Counted from the stretch's first letter, positions 24,918-34,669 are shown. The stretch is DNA of 64,000 nucleotides from Niabella beijingensis (GCF_020034665.1 NZ_JAIQDI010000001.1:1736001-1800000); one strand, 5' to 3'. The notes: a model not told the origin generated them from the letters alone. Numbers and translations are program-made.

Positions 24918-25865
24918 ATGGATACTTTTTTAAGTTGTGATTGGGGAACCAGTACGTTCCGGTTGCGGCTGGTGCGGATCAGTGACCTGGCGGTGCTGGC
25001 AACCGTGCGACACCAGCAGGGGATTGCACAGGCATTTACCGCCTGGGAGCAAGCAGGTTCCGGCATCAGCCGGATGGAATATTACACAGGGTTTCTAAAA
25101 CAACAGATCCATTTGTTGCAGCAACAGTCTGGTTACCCATTAAACGGTCTTCCTGTTGTGCTGTCCGGTATGGCATCCTCTTCCATCGGATTCCTGGAAC
25201 TTCCCTACAAAGAACTTCCGTTTGCTGTTGATGGCACCGATCTGATAGTACGGTCGATTCCGGATGATCATCATCCATTACGGATCGTCTCCGGCGCCTG
25301 CTCTGCAACTGATGTGATGCGGGGGGAAGAAACCAAGATCGTTGGCGTTGCCGGAATACTGCCGGAAACAGATCAGGAATTACTGCTGCTGCTGCCCGGA
25401 ACCCATTCCAAACACCTGCGGATCTGCAACCGGCAGGTGATTTCTTTTCAAACTTTTATGACCGGTGAGTTTTTTGCGCTCTTATCCCGTAACAGTGTTC
25501 TCGCGGGATCCGTTGCCACCGGTGCAGATTTTACAGACACCGTTAACAGGGACTACTTCATAAAAGCGGTACAACAAAGCCGCAGCATTTCGGTCCTGCG
25601 TCATGCTTTCAGGGTGCGTACCAGTCAACTTCTCCATAACGTATCCCCGGAACAGAACTATTATTACCTCAGTGGCCTGCTTATCGGTGAAGAACTGAGG
25701 GCCTTACCACCCGGCGTCCCGGTATACCTGCTGGGAGGCGCGGCACACCTGCCCCTGTACCTGCAGGCCTGTGAAACATTGGGACTCCCTTCAGTAGCAT
25801 TGATGGATGCCGATGAGGCCTTAATAGCCGGCCAGCAGCGGCTTTTATTAAACCACCCGGGATAA
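24918..25865 (+). CDS. dgoK: 2-dehydro-3-deoxygalactonokinase
   Basis: 315-residue sugar-acid kinase that phosphorylates KDGal at O6 with ATP. The actin-like ATP-binding fold shows 'SCDWGTSTFRLRLV' at the N-terminus (phosphate 1), 'LPGTHSKHL' (about 163-171) and 'TGEFFALLSR', followed by the adenosine loop 'VYLLGGAAHLPLY'. Last clear member of the galactonate operon, 12 bp after the transporter. Length agrees with the family (about 290-330). No dedicated DgoR-type regulator is seen next to the operon. Confidence 0.9.
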   Translation: MDTFLSCDWGTSTFRLRLVRISDLAVLATVRHQQGIAQAFTAWEQAGSGISRMEYYTGFLKQQIHLLQQQSGYPLNGLPVVLSGMASSSIGFLELPYKELPFAVDGTDLIVRSIPDDHHPLRIVSGACSATDVMRGEETKIVGVAGILPETDQELLLLLPGTHSKHLRICNRQVISFQTFMTGEFFALLSRNSVLAGSVATGADFTDTVNRDYFIKAVQQSRSISVLRHAFRVRTSQLLHNVSPEQNYYYLSGLLIGEELRALPPGVPVYLLGGAAHLPLYLQACETLGLPSVALMDADEALIAGQQRLLLNHPG

Positions 25866-25939
25866 GCTACCGGCACTTCTTTACAGGGCATTCAAAAAAA
25901 TACCGGCTCCTGATTTCTTATTCGCTATTTTTATAGCTG

Positions 25940-26650
25940 ATGAAACCGGCAACAGGGTACAGCATTTTTTGCTGCATTACAATTGTATATTTTACCGGCA
26001 TGGCGCTGCAAAACGATTGGCTCCAGGTTGTTTTCAAACCGTTGCTGATCGGCTCCCTGCTGGCCTATTTTATTGCAGCAACAAAAACAACGAAAGCAAC
26101 CGCATCCGTTAGAAAACGGACCATCGGTGCGCTGCTCTTTTCCATTGCCGGGGATACCCTATTATTGTTTGCCAACAATAAGGAGCTGTATTTTATACTG
26201 GGCCTGGTCGCTTTCCTGGTCGCTCATATTTTTTATATCCTGTGCTTTCATCAGATCAAAATAAAAAACGCCCTTCCGGGAAAATGGTACACGGCCATCA
26301 TCGTCGGCATTTATTATTTTTTTATAATGAGTTTTTTAATTCCGCACCTGGGCCCTTTAAAGATACCGGTACTGGTATACGGAATCGTGATCAGTTTTAT
26401 GCTGCTGCTGGCGATGCAGCTGTATGACCTCAGGGACAATACCACTGCGCGCTACCTCCTCACCGGAGCCATCTGCTTTGTGGTTTCCGATTCAATACTT
26501 GCCATCAATAAATTCTACCACCCGGTGAAATGGGGTGGGTGGGCGATTATGATCACCTATGTGGCCGCACAATTACTGCTTATCAGGGGAATGGTCCGGT
26601 TGATCACAACGGAGAACAGTGATCACGGTCACACAACGATAACGGATTAA
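25940..26650 (+). CDS. Lysoplasmalogenase family (YhhN) membrane protein
   Basis: 236 residues with about eight hydrophobic helices. The YhhN pattern is visible: 'VFKPLLIGSLLAYF', 'LLFSIAGDTLLLF' with the conserved Asp, 'LGLVAFLVAHIFYILCF' with the His, and 'GAICFVVSDSILAINKF' with a second Asp. Members hydrolyse the vinyl-ether bond of lysoplasmalogens or, in many bacteria, have unknown substrates. It is 74 bp after dgoK on the same strand, possibly read through. It overlaps the convergent SMI1/KNR4 gene by 4 bp. Confidence 0.8.
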   Translation: MKPATGYSIFCCITIVYFTGMALQNDWLQVVFKPLLIGSLLAYFIAATKTTKATASVRKRTIGALLFSIAGDTLLLFANNKELYFILGLVAFLVAHIFYILCFHQIKIKNALPGKWYTAIIVGIYYFFIMSFLIPHLGPLKIPVLVYGIVISFMLLLAMQLYDLRDNTTARYLLTGAICFVVSDSILAINKFYHPVKWGGWAIMITYVAAQLLLIRGMVRLITTENSDHGHTTITD

Positions 26651-27360
26651 ACGGCCACCCGCCGCCCCGATAAATGAGTGGAATGTTCCATTTTTGTAAG
26701 CGCCTTGTCCAGCCACAATTCATACCAGTTCAGAAAAGAAATCGTACCCGTGTTTCCCAGCTCCATTGAAGGATAGATCCCTCTGTTATTGATCCGGTCA
26801 TCGGTCCATATATTTCCTTTTTCCTGGCCGTTTACGATCAGGCTGATCTGTGCCCCGCCGCCATAGTCTGCAATAAAAAGCCGGCCGTGGTCATGTTCTG
26901 AGCCATCAATCAGTTCCCATTTTTTTTCAAAAAGCTGTTGCTCCAGGTTTTCATCGCCCGTCATCAACGCCGCTTCCAGCCGGGCATCCAGCCCTTCCAT
27001 CTCTGCATCCATATTCCATTTTTCTGTATGCGGAAACGGTTTTGATAGATCGAAATAGATATGGGCCCCTTTTTCTCCGGGATCAAAAAAACAGATCCTG
27101 CCCCGCTCCAGCCGGTGCAGACCATTAAAGGGGCCGGCACCTCCGTCGCCGATAACCGTAAGAAAGGCCACGTATTCTTCCGGCAGCTGCACCCGGTGTT
27201 TTGCTTCAAACAGCTGTATCTGCTGGGGTCTCAATACCGGGTTCATATGATAGTTGTGTACTGCTGCGCCGAATAATTGTCGTTTTGAATCTAAATCACT
27301 GAGCCGACCGAGCTTCGCACGGATACGCTCTAATTGTTGTTGCATGTAATAGAAGGACAT
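26647..27360 (-). CDS. SMI1/KNR4 family protein
   Basis: 237 residues, no signal peptide. The SMI1/KNR4 core is visible at about 45-130: 'LFEAKHRVQLPEEYVAFLTVIGDGGAGPFNGLHRL', then 'FDPGEKGAHIYFDLSKPFPHTE', and later 'LFIADYGGGAQISLIVNG' with the family's 'G.IW.D' at 'GNIWTDDR'. In bacteria such proteins are often immunity proteins of contact-dependent toxins, but no toxin gene is adjacent here and many solitary copies exist. Its 3' end overlaps the convergent lysoplasmalogenase gene by 4 bp. Confidence 0.8.
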   Translation of the reverse strand: MSFYYMQQQLERIRAKLGRLSDLDSKRQLFGAAVHNYHMNPVLRPQQIQLFEAKHRVQLPEEYVAFLTVIGDGGAGPFNGLHRLERGRICFFDPGEKGAHIYFDLSKPFPHTEKWNMDAEMEGLDARLEAALMTGDENLEQQLFEKKWELIDGSEHDHGRLFIADYGGGAQISLIVNGQEKGNIWTDDRINNRGIYPSMELGNTGTISFLNWYELWLDKALTKMEHSTHLSGRRVAV

Positions 27361-27699
27361 TATAAATAATAGAGGATACTTGTCCCTTTAAAACCATCAA
27401 GAACCAGGCCACTGCCGTATCTTTTTACCCGTTGCATTTGCCCCGGCGCAGGCTCCGGACCGCCCGGAACCGTTGTTACGACCGCAGTTTTCCGGATCAT
27501 TGTTTACGGGAGGCGCTAATCGCCTAGAACACAAAGGAAACAACCGGCGCATTTTTACGGGGCCGCCGCATCCCTGAAACAAACCGGGGATTTTATATAA
27601 AGGGAACGCATAAGATTTGGCTTTTTTTTAAGAAAATCTTCAGACCTTCTTGATGAGCTTCAGCGTGCACGGGACCTTATTCCCGGGAGGTTTCCGGTA
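27361..27699. other. Intergenic region between recQ and the SMI1/KNR4 gene, no gene seen
   Basis: 339 bp. I see no convincing reading frame or RNA gene. A small palindrome AGGCG-CTAAT-CGCCT lies at 27511-27525, and an imperfect AAGATTT.../...AAATCTT hairpin with a T tract near 27614-27642 might end the recQ transcript. Confidence 0.4.
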
Positions 27700-29616
27700 T
27701 TATTTTTTCCAGCAGATCTTCCCGTCTTCCTGCATCTGTATCTTTTCTTCGCGGGTAAGGAAATTGATCACTGTCCAGACATGATCCTTGTCTGTTCCCT
27801 GCAGCTGCGTCATCAATTGCGGAATGGTACAGGGTTCGGTAAGTGTGTCCCGGATACGCAGCCGGATGGTTTCAAAGGACTCCCGTGTAAGCTGGTTATT
27901 TCTTCTTTTCAAGCAGTTATCACATACACCACAATCCTTTATTTCGATATCCCCGAAGTAATTGCCGATCATTTTGCTCCGGCACTGGTAATTCTCCGCA
28001 ATGTAATTTTTCATCTGCGTCACGCGCTCCGTAAAGAGCCGTTTACGGGCCGTATAATTTTTCATGTTGATCTGCAGTTCAGCGATACGGATACGGGTTC
28101 GCGTCAGCATCAGTTGCGGATCCTCCTTGCGGGGCTGGTAATCGATGATCCCATCCGCATGTAGCCGGAACAGTTGTTCCTTTACAAGAGCCGCTTCCGT
28201 TTTCATCAGGTAAGCCACATAGCTCTCGGAAATACCAATGGGATAATCATAGATGCCCTCATAAGTCCGGAGCAATGTTTTGATCAGCGGCTCCGAGTCT
28301 GCATGACTGGCCTCATATTCATACAGGCTTTCCTTGTAGGCTGTAAAACGCACGGTGGCGGGCACAAAGACCTGTTCATTAAAACTGAGCCATCCATCCT
28401 GTTCCAGCGCTTTCAGGCTGTAGATCGCAGTAGTGATGTCCAGTCCGAATTTTTTTATAAAATCTTTCAGATCGAAATCATAATATTCCCCCGGTACTTC
28501 CCCTTCGGGTAATTGCAGGTAATGCACCACGCTGCCGTATACCTGGCGGATGGTTTCCATGGAAGGAAAGCGTTGCTCCGGCAATTGTTCCAGGGCCGTC
28601 AGGTCATTTTCATTGTACAGGAGCACCGCATAGGATTTTTCTCCGTCGCGTCCGGCACGCCCTGCTTCCTGGTAGTAGTTTTCAAGACAGTCCGGTACAT
28701 CAGCATGGATTACCACACGCACATCCGGCTTGTCGATCCCCATCCCGAACGCATTGGTACAAACAATAACGCGGGTCTTGTTCCGAATCCAGTCCTGTTG
28801 CTTCCGGTTACGCTCCTCCGCAGGCAAACCGGCATTATAATAATCCGCAGCTATTCCTTCCATCAGCAGCAGGTCTTTCAATTCCTTTGTGTGCTTGCGG
28901 GTTTTACAATAAATGATCGCCGATCCCTGAACATTTTTTAATACCTCTGTTATTTTGGTAATGCGGCTGGCAACCTTGAAGATGCTATAGGAAAGATTGG
29001 ATCTTTCGAAGGACTGACGGAAGACGGTAAACCGGTTCTCTCCTTCCCCCGAGAGCTTTTCGCAGATATCTTCCTGTACCCTGGGTGTGGCGGAGGCAGT
29101 AAGCGCGATCACCGGCACTCCGGGAAGTTCTTCCCTCAGGCGGGCAATGCGTAAATAGGGAGGCCGGAAATCATAACCCCACTGGGAAATGCAATGGGCT
29201 TCATCCACTGCAATAAAATTCACTCCAAGGGCCGGCAGGAACTCTTTAAACAGGTTTGTTTCAAGCCGCTCGGGAGATACATATAGAAATTTGCAATTGC
29301 TGTGTGTGGCTGTTTTCAGTACATTGACCACCTCTTTGCGCGACATTCCCGTATGAATGGCAAAGGCGGTAATGTTCTTTTTACGAAGCTGCTGCACCTG
29401 GTCGGTCATCAATGCGATCAGCGGGGAGATGACCAGGCAAAGTCCTTTCTTATACAATCCCGGGATCTGGTAACAAAGTGATTTTCCACCACCGGTGGGC
29501 ATGAGTGCCAGAACATCTTTTCCCTCTACGGCCGCCTGTATGATTTCTGACTGCAACGGACGAAAATGGTCAAAACCAAAATACCCTTTTAAAGTTTCCC
29601 GCAACGCCTGTTCCAT
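27700..29616 (-). CDS. recQ: ATP-dependent DNA helicase RecQ
   Basis: 638-residue superfamily 2 3'-5' helicase for DNA repair and recombination. Motifs in order: motif 0 'FGFDHFRPLQSEII', Walker A 'MPTGGGKSLCYQ' (about 38-50), DEAH in 'AVDEAHCISQWGYDFR' (about 137), SAT as 'LTASATP', motif V 'VCTNAFGMGIDKPDVR', motif VI 'QEAGRAGRDG', and the zinc-binding Cys set ending 'CGVCDNCLKR' (about 552-564). A winged-helix region lies after it. No HRDC domain of normal sequence is apparent; the C-terminus ends in a short helical segment. Promoter candidate at 29670-29699. Confidence 0.93.
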   Translation of the reverse strand: MEQALRETLKGYFGFDHFRPLQSEIIQAAVEGKDVLALMPTGGGKSLCYQIPGLYKKGLCLVISPLIALMTDQVQQLRKKNITAFAIHTGMSRKEVVNVLKTATHSNCKFLYVSPERLETNLFKEFLPALGVNFIAVDEAHCISQWGYDFRPPYLRIARLREELPGVPVIALTASATPRVQEDICEKLSGEGENRFTVFRQSFERSNLSYSIFKVASRITKITEVLKNVQGSAIIYCKTRKHTKELKDLLLMEGIAADYYNAGLPAEERNRKQQDWIRNKTRVIVCTNAFGMGIDKPDVRVVIHADVPDCLENYYQEAGRAGRDGEKSYAVLLYNENDLTALEQLPEQRFPSMETIRQVYGSVVHYLQLPEGEVPGEYYDFDLKDFIKKFGLDITTAIYSLKALEQDGWLSFNEQVFVPATVRFTAYKESLYEYEASHADSEPLIKTLLRTYEGIYDYPIGISESYVAYLMKTEAALVKEQLFRLHADGIIDYQPRKEDPQLMLTRTRIRIAELQINMKNYTARKRLFTERVTQMKNYIAENYQCRSKMIGNYFGDIEIKDCGVCDNCLKRRNNQLTRESFETIRLRIRDTLTEPCTIPQLMTQLQGTDKDHVWTVINFLTREEKIQMQEDGKICWKK

Positions 29617-29669
29617 AGATTTTTCACCTCCGTATAACCTTTATTGATGAGCCCCGTTCGTTTGTCATC

Positions 29670-29699
29670 CAAAGTTACACGGATTTTTCAAATGGCAAA
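29670..29699 (-). promoter_or_regulatory. Promoter of recQ
   Basis: Minus strand TTTG (29699-29696), 18 bp, TAACTTTG (29677-29670): a good Bacteroidota promoter match about 55 bp before the recQ ATG. Confidence 0.55.
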
Positions 29700-29868
29700 A
29701 GTCCCCTTATCTGACACCCCTTAATATTTTTATAAAATGTACAGGGCTGTTTTTCACCGGATCTTTTACCCTTCAGGCGTTACCGCAATTACAGGCTTAC
29801 CGCCGTTATCCGGCAGCAAACCTGTAACAGGGTATCACGGGGTTTCTTCGCTGCAACGGCAGACCACA

Positions 29869-30639
29869 TCAGATCATCATGCCACCGGACACCTCGATCC
29901 GCTGGGCATTGATCCACCCTGCTTCCGGACTGCACAAAAAAGCCACTACACCGCCGATATCTTCTGCCTCGCCTGCACGCCCCAGGGCGGTAACCCCCGC
30001 TATTTGTGCATTCACTTCTTTGTTATCCCGGGTACGTCCGCCTCCAAAATCCGTAGCGATGGCGCCGGGGGCTACCGTATTTACGGCAATCCGGCGTGCG
30101 CCCAGCTCCTTCGCCAGATAACGGGTCAGCACTTCCACCGCTCCTTTCGCAGCAGCATAAACGGAATTTCCGGGGAACGAAAAACGGGCGAGCCCCGAGG
30201 AAATATTGATAATGCGTCCCCCGTCATTGATAAAGGGCAGGGCCTTTTGTGTGAGGAAATAAACGCCTTTAAAATGAATATTGACAATGGTATCAAACGC
30301 TTCCTCGGAGGTTTCTGCAAATGGTTTATTCAGGCCAATACCCGCATTATTGATCAGAAAATCAATGTTCGGACTGCCGGTCTCCTGTTCCAGATAACCG
30401 GTTACCTGCCGGATAAACGCATCAAAAGATGCGGTATCGCCGGTGTCAAGCTGAAAGGCCGCAGCCTGCCGTCCCGCAGCTTTTATAGCCGCAACCACAT
30501 GATCGGCTTCTGTTTTATTACTGTTATAGGTAAGGATCACATCGATCCCCTTTTCAGCAAGCCGCAGGGCCATATCCCGACCCAGTCCGCGGCTGCCGCC
30601 TGTAATTAATGCAACTGTTGTTTTTGAACGCATGGTCAT
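29869..30639 (-). CDS. SDR family oxidoreductase
   Basis: 256 residues (or 254 from a second ATG at 30633). Classical SDR: 'ALITGGSRGLGRDMA', 'TYNSN' after strand 2 suggesting NADP preference, 'DFLINNAGIG', 'INISSGLARF' (Ser), and 'NSVYAAAKGAVEVLTRYLAKEL' (Tyr-Lys). C-terminal 'NAQRIEVSGGMMI' is standard. Substrate unknown. It follows the AraC-type regulator gene by 88 bp on the same strand, a common pairing in which the regulator controls the reductase; a shared transcript or local control is inferred. Confidence 0.85.
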   Translation of the reverse strand: MTMRSKTTVALITGGSRGLGRDMALRLAEKGIDVILTYNSNKTEADHVVAAIKAAGRQAAAFQLDTGDTASFDAFIRQVTGYLEQETGSPNIDFLINNAGIGLNKPFAETSEEAFDTIVNIHFKGVYFLTQKALPFINDGGRIINISSGLARFSFPGNSVYAAAKGAVEVLTRYLAKELGARRIAVNTVAPGAIATDFGGGRTRDNKEVNAQIAGVTALGRAGEAEDIGGVVAFLCSPEAGWINAQRIEVSGGMMI

Positions 30640-30727
30640 TGAATTTTATTACACAAAGTTCCGCTGAAAGGGCGGATAGCCGTTTGCATGCATCAATCCA
30701 TTTGTTGCAAAATTCAAATAAGCGGGA

Positions 30728-31675
30728 TCAGGCGCGGAATGCTGCCGGCGCCATGGAGGTCTGCTTTTTAAAAAAATTGGAGAAATGCGCCACTTCTTCA
30801 AACCCCAGGGAATAGGCGATCTCAGAAACGCTCCAGCCCGTTTGCTTCAGCAGCATTTTCGCTTCCTGTGTGATGCGATGGTGAATGAGCTGAGAAGTGG
30901 TCTTACCGGTACCTTCCTTCAATACCTTGTTGAGGTGGTTTACATGAACGGCCAGCCGGTCTGCATAATCCTTTGCCGTGCGGAGCTGTAAACGCTGCAG
31001 GGGCGACTCAATGGGGAACTGGCGTTCCAGCAGCTCCGCGAACAAACTGACCGCACGGACCGCTGCGGTAGCGCCCGAATGCTGTACAGCAGCGGGCTGC
31101 AGCTTTTGTCCTGCATGTATCAGCTCCATAACATAGTTGCGCAGCAGATCGTAGCGGTAGGCATAATCAGAACCGATCTCTTCCTGCATCTTGCGGAACA
31201 CCAGCGCAACCGCATCCGCTTCCCTGTCGCTGATCTCAAATACCGGGTAGCCGCCCGGCATAAAAACCGGCAGCTCATCCGGATTCACACCGGTTTTTTG
31301 TTTCATCAGGAATTCATGTGTGAAAATGCAAAAATATCCATGCATCGCATCATCCTTTGGCAACCAGTGATACGGTACCCGAGGTGTGGCAAAAAGGAGG
31401 GCATTCTTTTCTATTTCAATCACTTTATCGGCATACTCGGCAGTGCTTCTTCCGCGGATAAGACTGATCTTATAATAGGCCCTGCGGCTGTAGGGCATCA
31501 CCGATCTGCGTTTTACCTCCCGGATAGTGGCGGCAAGGTCAAATACATTAAAATGCCCGATCTCCTTATGAATACCGGGCGGTAACAACAGGCTGATATC
31601 TCTTCCCGTAAAACCGGATGCTTCCTGGTAAAACTCGTCGAGCGAAGTGCTTTTAATGCGTTTTGTAGGCTCCAT
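30728..31675 (-). CDS. AraC family transcriptional regulator
   Basis: 315 residues from the ATG at 31675. An N-terminal ligand-sensing domain (about 20-175, with 'HYFCIFTHEF'-like cupin strands near 130) precedes a C-terminal AraC DNA-binding domain (about 225-315): 'HVNHLNKVLKEGTGKTTSQLIHHR' then 'LLKQTGWSVSEIAYSLGFEEVAHFSNFFKK'. The upstream in-frame start at 31696 lies inside a -7 element and is rejected. The SDR gene is immediately downstream. Confidence 0.88.
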   Translation of the reverse strand: MEPTKRIKSTSLDEFYQEASGFTGRDISLLLPPGIHKEIGHFNVFDLAATIREVKRRSVMPYSRRAYYKISLIRGRSTAEYADKVIEIEKNALLFATPRVPYHWLPKDDAMHGYFCIFTHEFLMKQKTGVNPDELPVFMPGGYPVFEISDREADAVALVFRKMQEEIGSDYAYRYDLLRNYVMELIHAGQKLQPAAVQHSGATAAVRAVSLFAELLERQFPIESPLQRLQLRTAKDYADRLAVHVNHLNKVLKEGTGKTTSQLIHHRITQEAKMLLKQTGWSVSEIAYSLGFEEVAHFSNFFKKQTSMAPAAFRA

Positions 31676-31693
31676 AACAATGCTTGCAAAAAT

Positions 31694-31701
31694 CAAAGTT
31701 A
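31694..31701 (-). promoter_or_regulatory. -7 promoter element of the araC-like gene
   Basis: TAACTTTG on the minus strand, 18 bp before the ATG at 31675. It fits TAnnTTTG; no -33 at the normal spacing. Confidence 0.45.
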
Positions 31702-31728
31702 CGGATCTGCCATCAAACGCCCGCCGGC

Positions 31729-34533
31729 TCAGAACAGCAACAGTGACTGCCCACCTACTTTCTTCTTCGCCCCCGTGGGACGTATATTGTAGGTGAAGGT
31801 AGCCATATAATAATTGCCCAGCACATTTCCGTTACTGTATTTCAGCATGTTCTGCGAAAGAATGACCTGTGTGTTGTTGATCTTTTTCAAAATATCATTC
31901 ACCCCCAGGCGCAGTACCCCTGCTTCATTTTTGAACATCGTAATGTTCACCGCAGCGTTCCACCGTACATATTCCCGCAATGAAGGGTCCACGAATGCAC
32001 TGTTCCGGATAAATGCGATATTGTTTTCCAGGATGATGTGTTTAGGCCAGCGGAGTATTTGTTCTGAGCTGATCTCGTAGCTGGTAACATCGTAGGACTG
32101 GAACAGGGTCTTGTTGGAGTTCCTTACTTTCTGGCCGCCATAGCTGGCATTATTATTCCATTCAAACACATCATTCCAGTTAAGACCAATACCCGCCCAG
32201 AGGTTGACATTGTTCCGGTATTGTTTACTCAGCTGATTGTTATAGCTGAAATAATTCTCATTGTACTCATAATAGAACCCGATATTCGAATTCATCGTAA
32301 ACCGCTGGGAGAATTTATTCTGTTTGTTGATCCCCCCGTTACCGGAAATGCTTTTCCCTTCACCGGCATTTACCGGCAATACAAGCTGCGTACCATTGTC
32401 CTGCTGCAGGATGTTCTGTATCACATCGTTCCTGATGGTGGCCGCCCGGGCCCATCCCCACACATTCAGGCTGAGTTTGGGATCATAGGTATACATATTC
32501 AGCTGGAGGCTGTGCCGGATGGCCGGCAACAGGTCCGGGTTGCCATTGTTGATCACGTAGGGATTGGTATTATCAAAAACCGGGATCAGGTAGCGGTAAC
32601 CGGGCAGGATCACTTCCTTGCGGTAATCGATATTCAGTTTTCCATATACAATACCCAGTTCCGGCAAAAAGGTATTCAGCTGCTGTACCACATCCTGCGG
32701 AAGCGAGACCAGCCGGTTCACAAAACGCTGCGACTGGTACCGCACCCGGGGTGTTATGGTCAGCTTTTTATTCTTGTATTCCAGTCCTGCCGCCGTGGAA
32801 AAGCTATTGCTGGTACGTTCGAACCGGTTGCTGAGTGCATTGTTCAGCACAGTAAACCCGCCCGAGCCATCCCGGGCGTAGGTACGAATGGTGTTGGTCA
32901 GCTGTTCATATTCATACCGGGCGTCCATACGCACGGAAAGATTTTTGATCACCGGTTCGCTGTAATTGCCGTAAATACTGACATTGAGGGTAGGTACTTT
33001 TTCATTTCGCAGCTGGTCGAACAGGCTGTCTTTGGGCTGCGGGTACTGATAATTGATCAGCGAATGCGTCGTCGCTTCATTGTCGCGCAGCTGCCAGCTA
33101 AGCTGATGGTTCAGGTTCAGCCTCCTCCCCTTTTTGGTCCGGGACAAGCGGCTGTAATTGATATAATGCCGGTAATTCCGGCTCACATTATCCCGATCAA
33201 GATCCACACCTCCGTCACTTAGTGGCCCCAATACGGAATTGGTATTTTGCACAAGTGTAAACCGGTCATCGACAGTAGTTCCCGCCATATAGTTGATTCC
33301 TGCCAGGATATTGGTAAGGGTATCCGGGCGAAGCTTTGCGCCCAGGCCAATGTTATGAGCATTGATGAGTATTTTGGCGGTCTCCTTCTCACTCCTCCGC
33401 AGCAGGGTGTCGGCATTATTGTATGTCGTATATCCGTCATTCTTTACATCCACCTTTACATTGCCGTAGAAGTACTGTCCGAAGATGGACTGCTTACTGC
33501 TGGGCGAATGATTGATGTTCAGTCCCAGACCTGAACTGGTGCTCAGGCCTCCATACTCCGTGATGCCGCCGAAATTGATATCGTTGATCCGGATACCGGT
33601 ACCTCCGGAGGAGTTGCGCCAGATACTCACACTGCGGTTCGTGTTCACGTCCGTATTCCGCTGCATGCCGCCTGTTTGCATCAGTTCGGAAAAGCTGAAT
33701 CCCGGGCGGTTCAGGTTATTGATATAGCCCAGGGCGCTTACCTGCAGCGTATCCCGGAATATATTGGCAATGGCCCCCGCTTCATAGGTACCTTCCGTAC
33801 CGGCGCCTGCATAAGCTTTGCCGAACATTCCTTTTTTCACCCCTTTTTTAAAAGTAAGATTGATGACCTTCCCTACATTGTTAAGATTGTCATCGCCCCT
33901 TCGCAGAAGTTCTTCCTTGTCATCGGTTACCTGAACCTTGTCGATCACATTTGAAGGAAGATTGCGTGTGGCCATTTTCGGATCATCGCCGAAGAACGCC
34001 TTTCCGTCCACGGTGATGCGGTTTACCGGTTTCCCGTTTACTGTAATATTCCCGTCGCGGTCCACCTGTACTCCCGGCAGTTTCTTCAGCAGGTCTTCCA
34101 CCAGGGCATTGGGCAGCGTTTTGAATGCCGCTGCATTAAATTCAATCGTATCCTTCCGGACGGTCATCGGCGGCCGTTCCGCCACCACCAGTACTTCATC
34201 CAGGGAGGTACTGTCCGGGCTCATCCACAGCGTATCCATGTTCAGTGCAGCCTGGGTAAGCGTAAAATCTGTACGCATCACCTTATAACCGGTAAACGTG
34301 GCGATGGCCCGCAGCGGCACGTTCAGCGGCAGGCCGGGAATTTTAAACGTGCCGTCTTCTGCCGACAGCCGGTAGGTAACGATACTGGTATCTGCAGCCT
34401 TGTAGATCGTAACCGTGGCCAGGTAAAGCCCTTTTTTGGTTTGGGTATCCAGCAGTTTTCCGTTCACCATTCCCTGCGCCCCCGCCCAACCGGTATAGAA
34501 CAATAAGAGGACAAGCGTTGCGATTTTCTTCAT
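31729..34533 (-). CDS. Large outer-membrane beta-barrel protein (PF14905-like)
   Basis: 934 residues from the ATG at 34533 (another ATG lies 6 bp upstream). Signal peptide ends about residue 20. Carboxypeptidase-regulatory-like domain about 20-105 ('GMVNGKLLDTQTKKGLYLATVTIYK'). Plug-like domain about 110-225 ('ALVEDLLKKLPGVQVDRDGNITVNGKPVNRITVDGKAFFGDDP', a hallmark of this family). A long barrel ends LLLF. These proteins look like TonB receptors but often have no TonB box, and I see none. Substrate unknown; no SusD partner is adjacent. Paired imperfect palindromes lie upstream (34641-34669). Confidence 0.85.
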   Translation of the reverse strand: MKKIATLVLLLFYTGWAGAQGMVNGKLLDTQTKKGLYLATVTIYKAADTSIVTYRLSAEDGTFKIPGLPLNVPLRAIATFTGYKVMRTDFTLTQAALNMDTLWMSPDSTSLDEVLVVAERPPMTVRKDTIEFNAAAFKTLPNALVEDLLKKLPGVQVDRDGNITVNGKPVNRITVDGKAFFGDDPKMATRNLPSNVIDKVQVTDDKEELLRRGDDNLNNVGKVINLTFKKGVKKGMFGKAYAGAGTEGTYEAGAIANIFRDTLQVSALGYINNLNRPGFSFSELMQTGGMQRNTDVNTNRSVSIWRNSSGGTGIRINDINFGGITEYGGLSTSSGLGLNINHSPSSKQSIFGQYFYGNVKVDVKNDGYTTYNNADTLLRRSEKETAKILINAHNIGLGAKLRPDTLTNILAGINYMAGTTVDDRFTLVQNTNSVLGPLSDGGVDLDRDNVSRNYRHYINYSRLSRTKKGRRLNLNHQLSWQLRDNEATTHSLINYQYPQPKDSLFDQLRNEKVPTLNVSIYGNYSEPVIKNLSVRMDARYEYEQLTNTIRTYARDGSGGFTVLNNALSNRFERTSNSFSTAAGLEYKNKKLTITPRVRYQSQRFVNRLVSLPQDVVQQLNTFLPELGIVYGKLNIDYRKEVILPGYRYLIPVFDNTNPYVINNGNPDLLPAIRHSLQLNMYTYDPKLSLNVWGWARAATIRNDVIQNILQQDNGTQLVLPVNAGEGKSISGNGGINKQNKFSQRFTMNSNIGFYYEYNENYFSYNNQLSKQYRNNVNLWAGIGLNWNDVFEWNNNASYGGQKVRNSNKTLFQSYDVTSYEISSEQILRWPKHIILENNIAFIRNSAFVDPSLREYVRWNAAVNITMFKNEAGVLRLGVNDILKKINNTQVILSQNMLKYSNGNVLGNYYMATFTYNIRPTGAKKKVGGQSLLLF

Positions 34534-34640
34534 GAGCATTATTTTGAAGCAAGATGATTTAAAAACATTGCTCCTGCCGGGTCGCTGTGACGAAACCATA
34601 AAACAATGGTATAAAAGGAGAAAAGTTTTGGGCGAAATTA

Positions 34641-34669
34641 TACGATATTATTCGTACTAAAAAATCGTA
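34641..34669. promoter_or_regulatory. Overlapping palindromes upstream of the outer-membrane barrel gene
   Basis: TACGATATTATTCGTA at 34641-34656 (arms TACGA/TCGTA, 6-bp centre) is followed by a further TCGTA at 34665-34669, so three half-sites are present. About 105-135 bp upstream of the start on the minus strand. Possible operator; no regulator is adjacent. Confidence 0.35.

Noticed and set aside
26647..27360. SMI1/KNR4 gene as immunity partner of a polymorphic toxin
   Set aside because: No toxin, Rhs, VgrG or secretion gene is adjacent; the neighbours are a lipid enzyme and RecQ.
27361..27699. Possible small RNA or gene in the recQ gap
   Set aside because: Only a weak hairpin and one short palindrome are seen; no promoter-terminator pair.
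29737..30609. 290-codon open frame on the plus strand
   Set aside because: Opposite the SDR gene, whose motifs are complete; the plus-strand frame has no recognisable features.
32221..33222. 333-codon open frame on the plus strand
   Set aside because: It lies fully opposite the outer-membrane barrel gene; composition is a shadow of that gene and no motif is seen.
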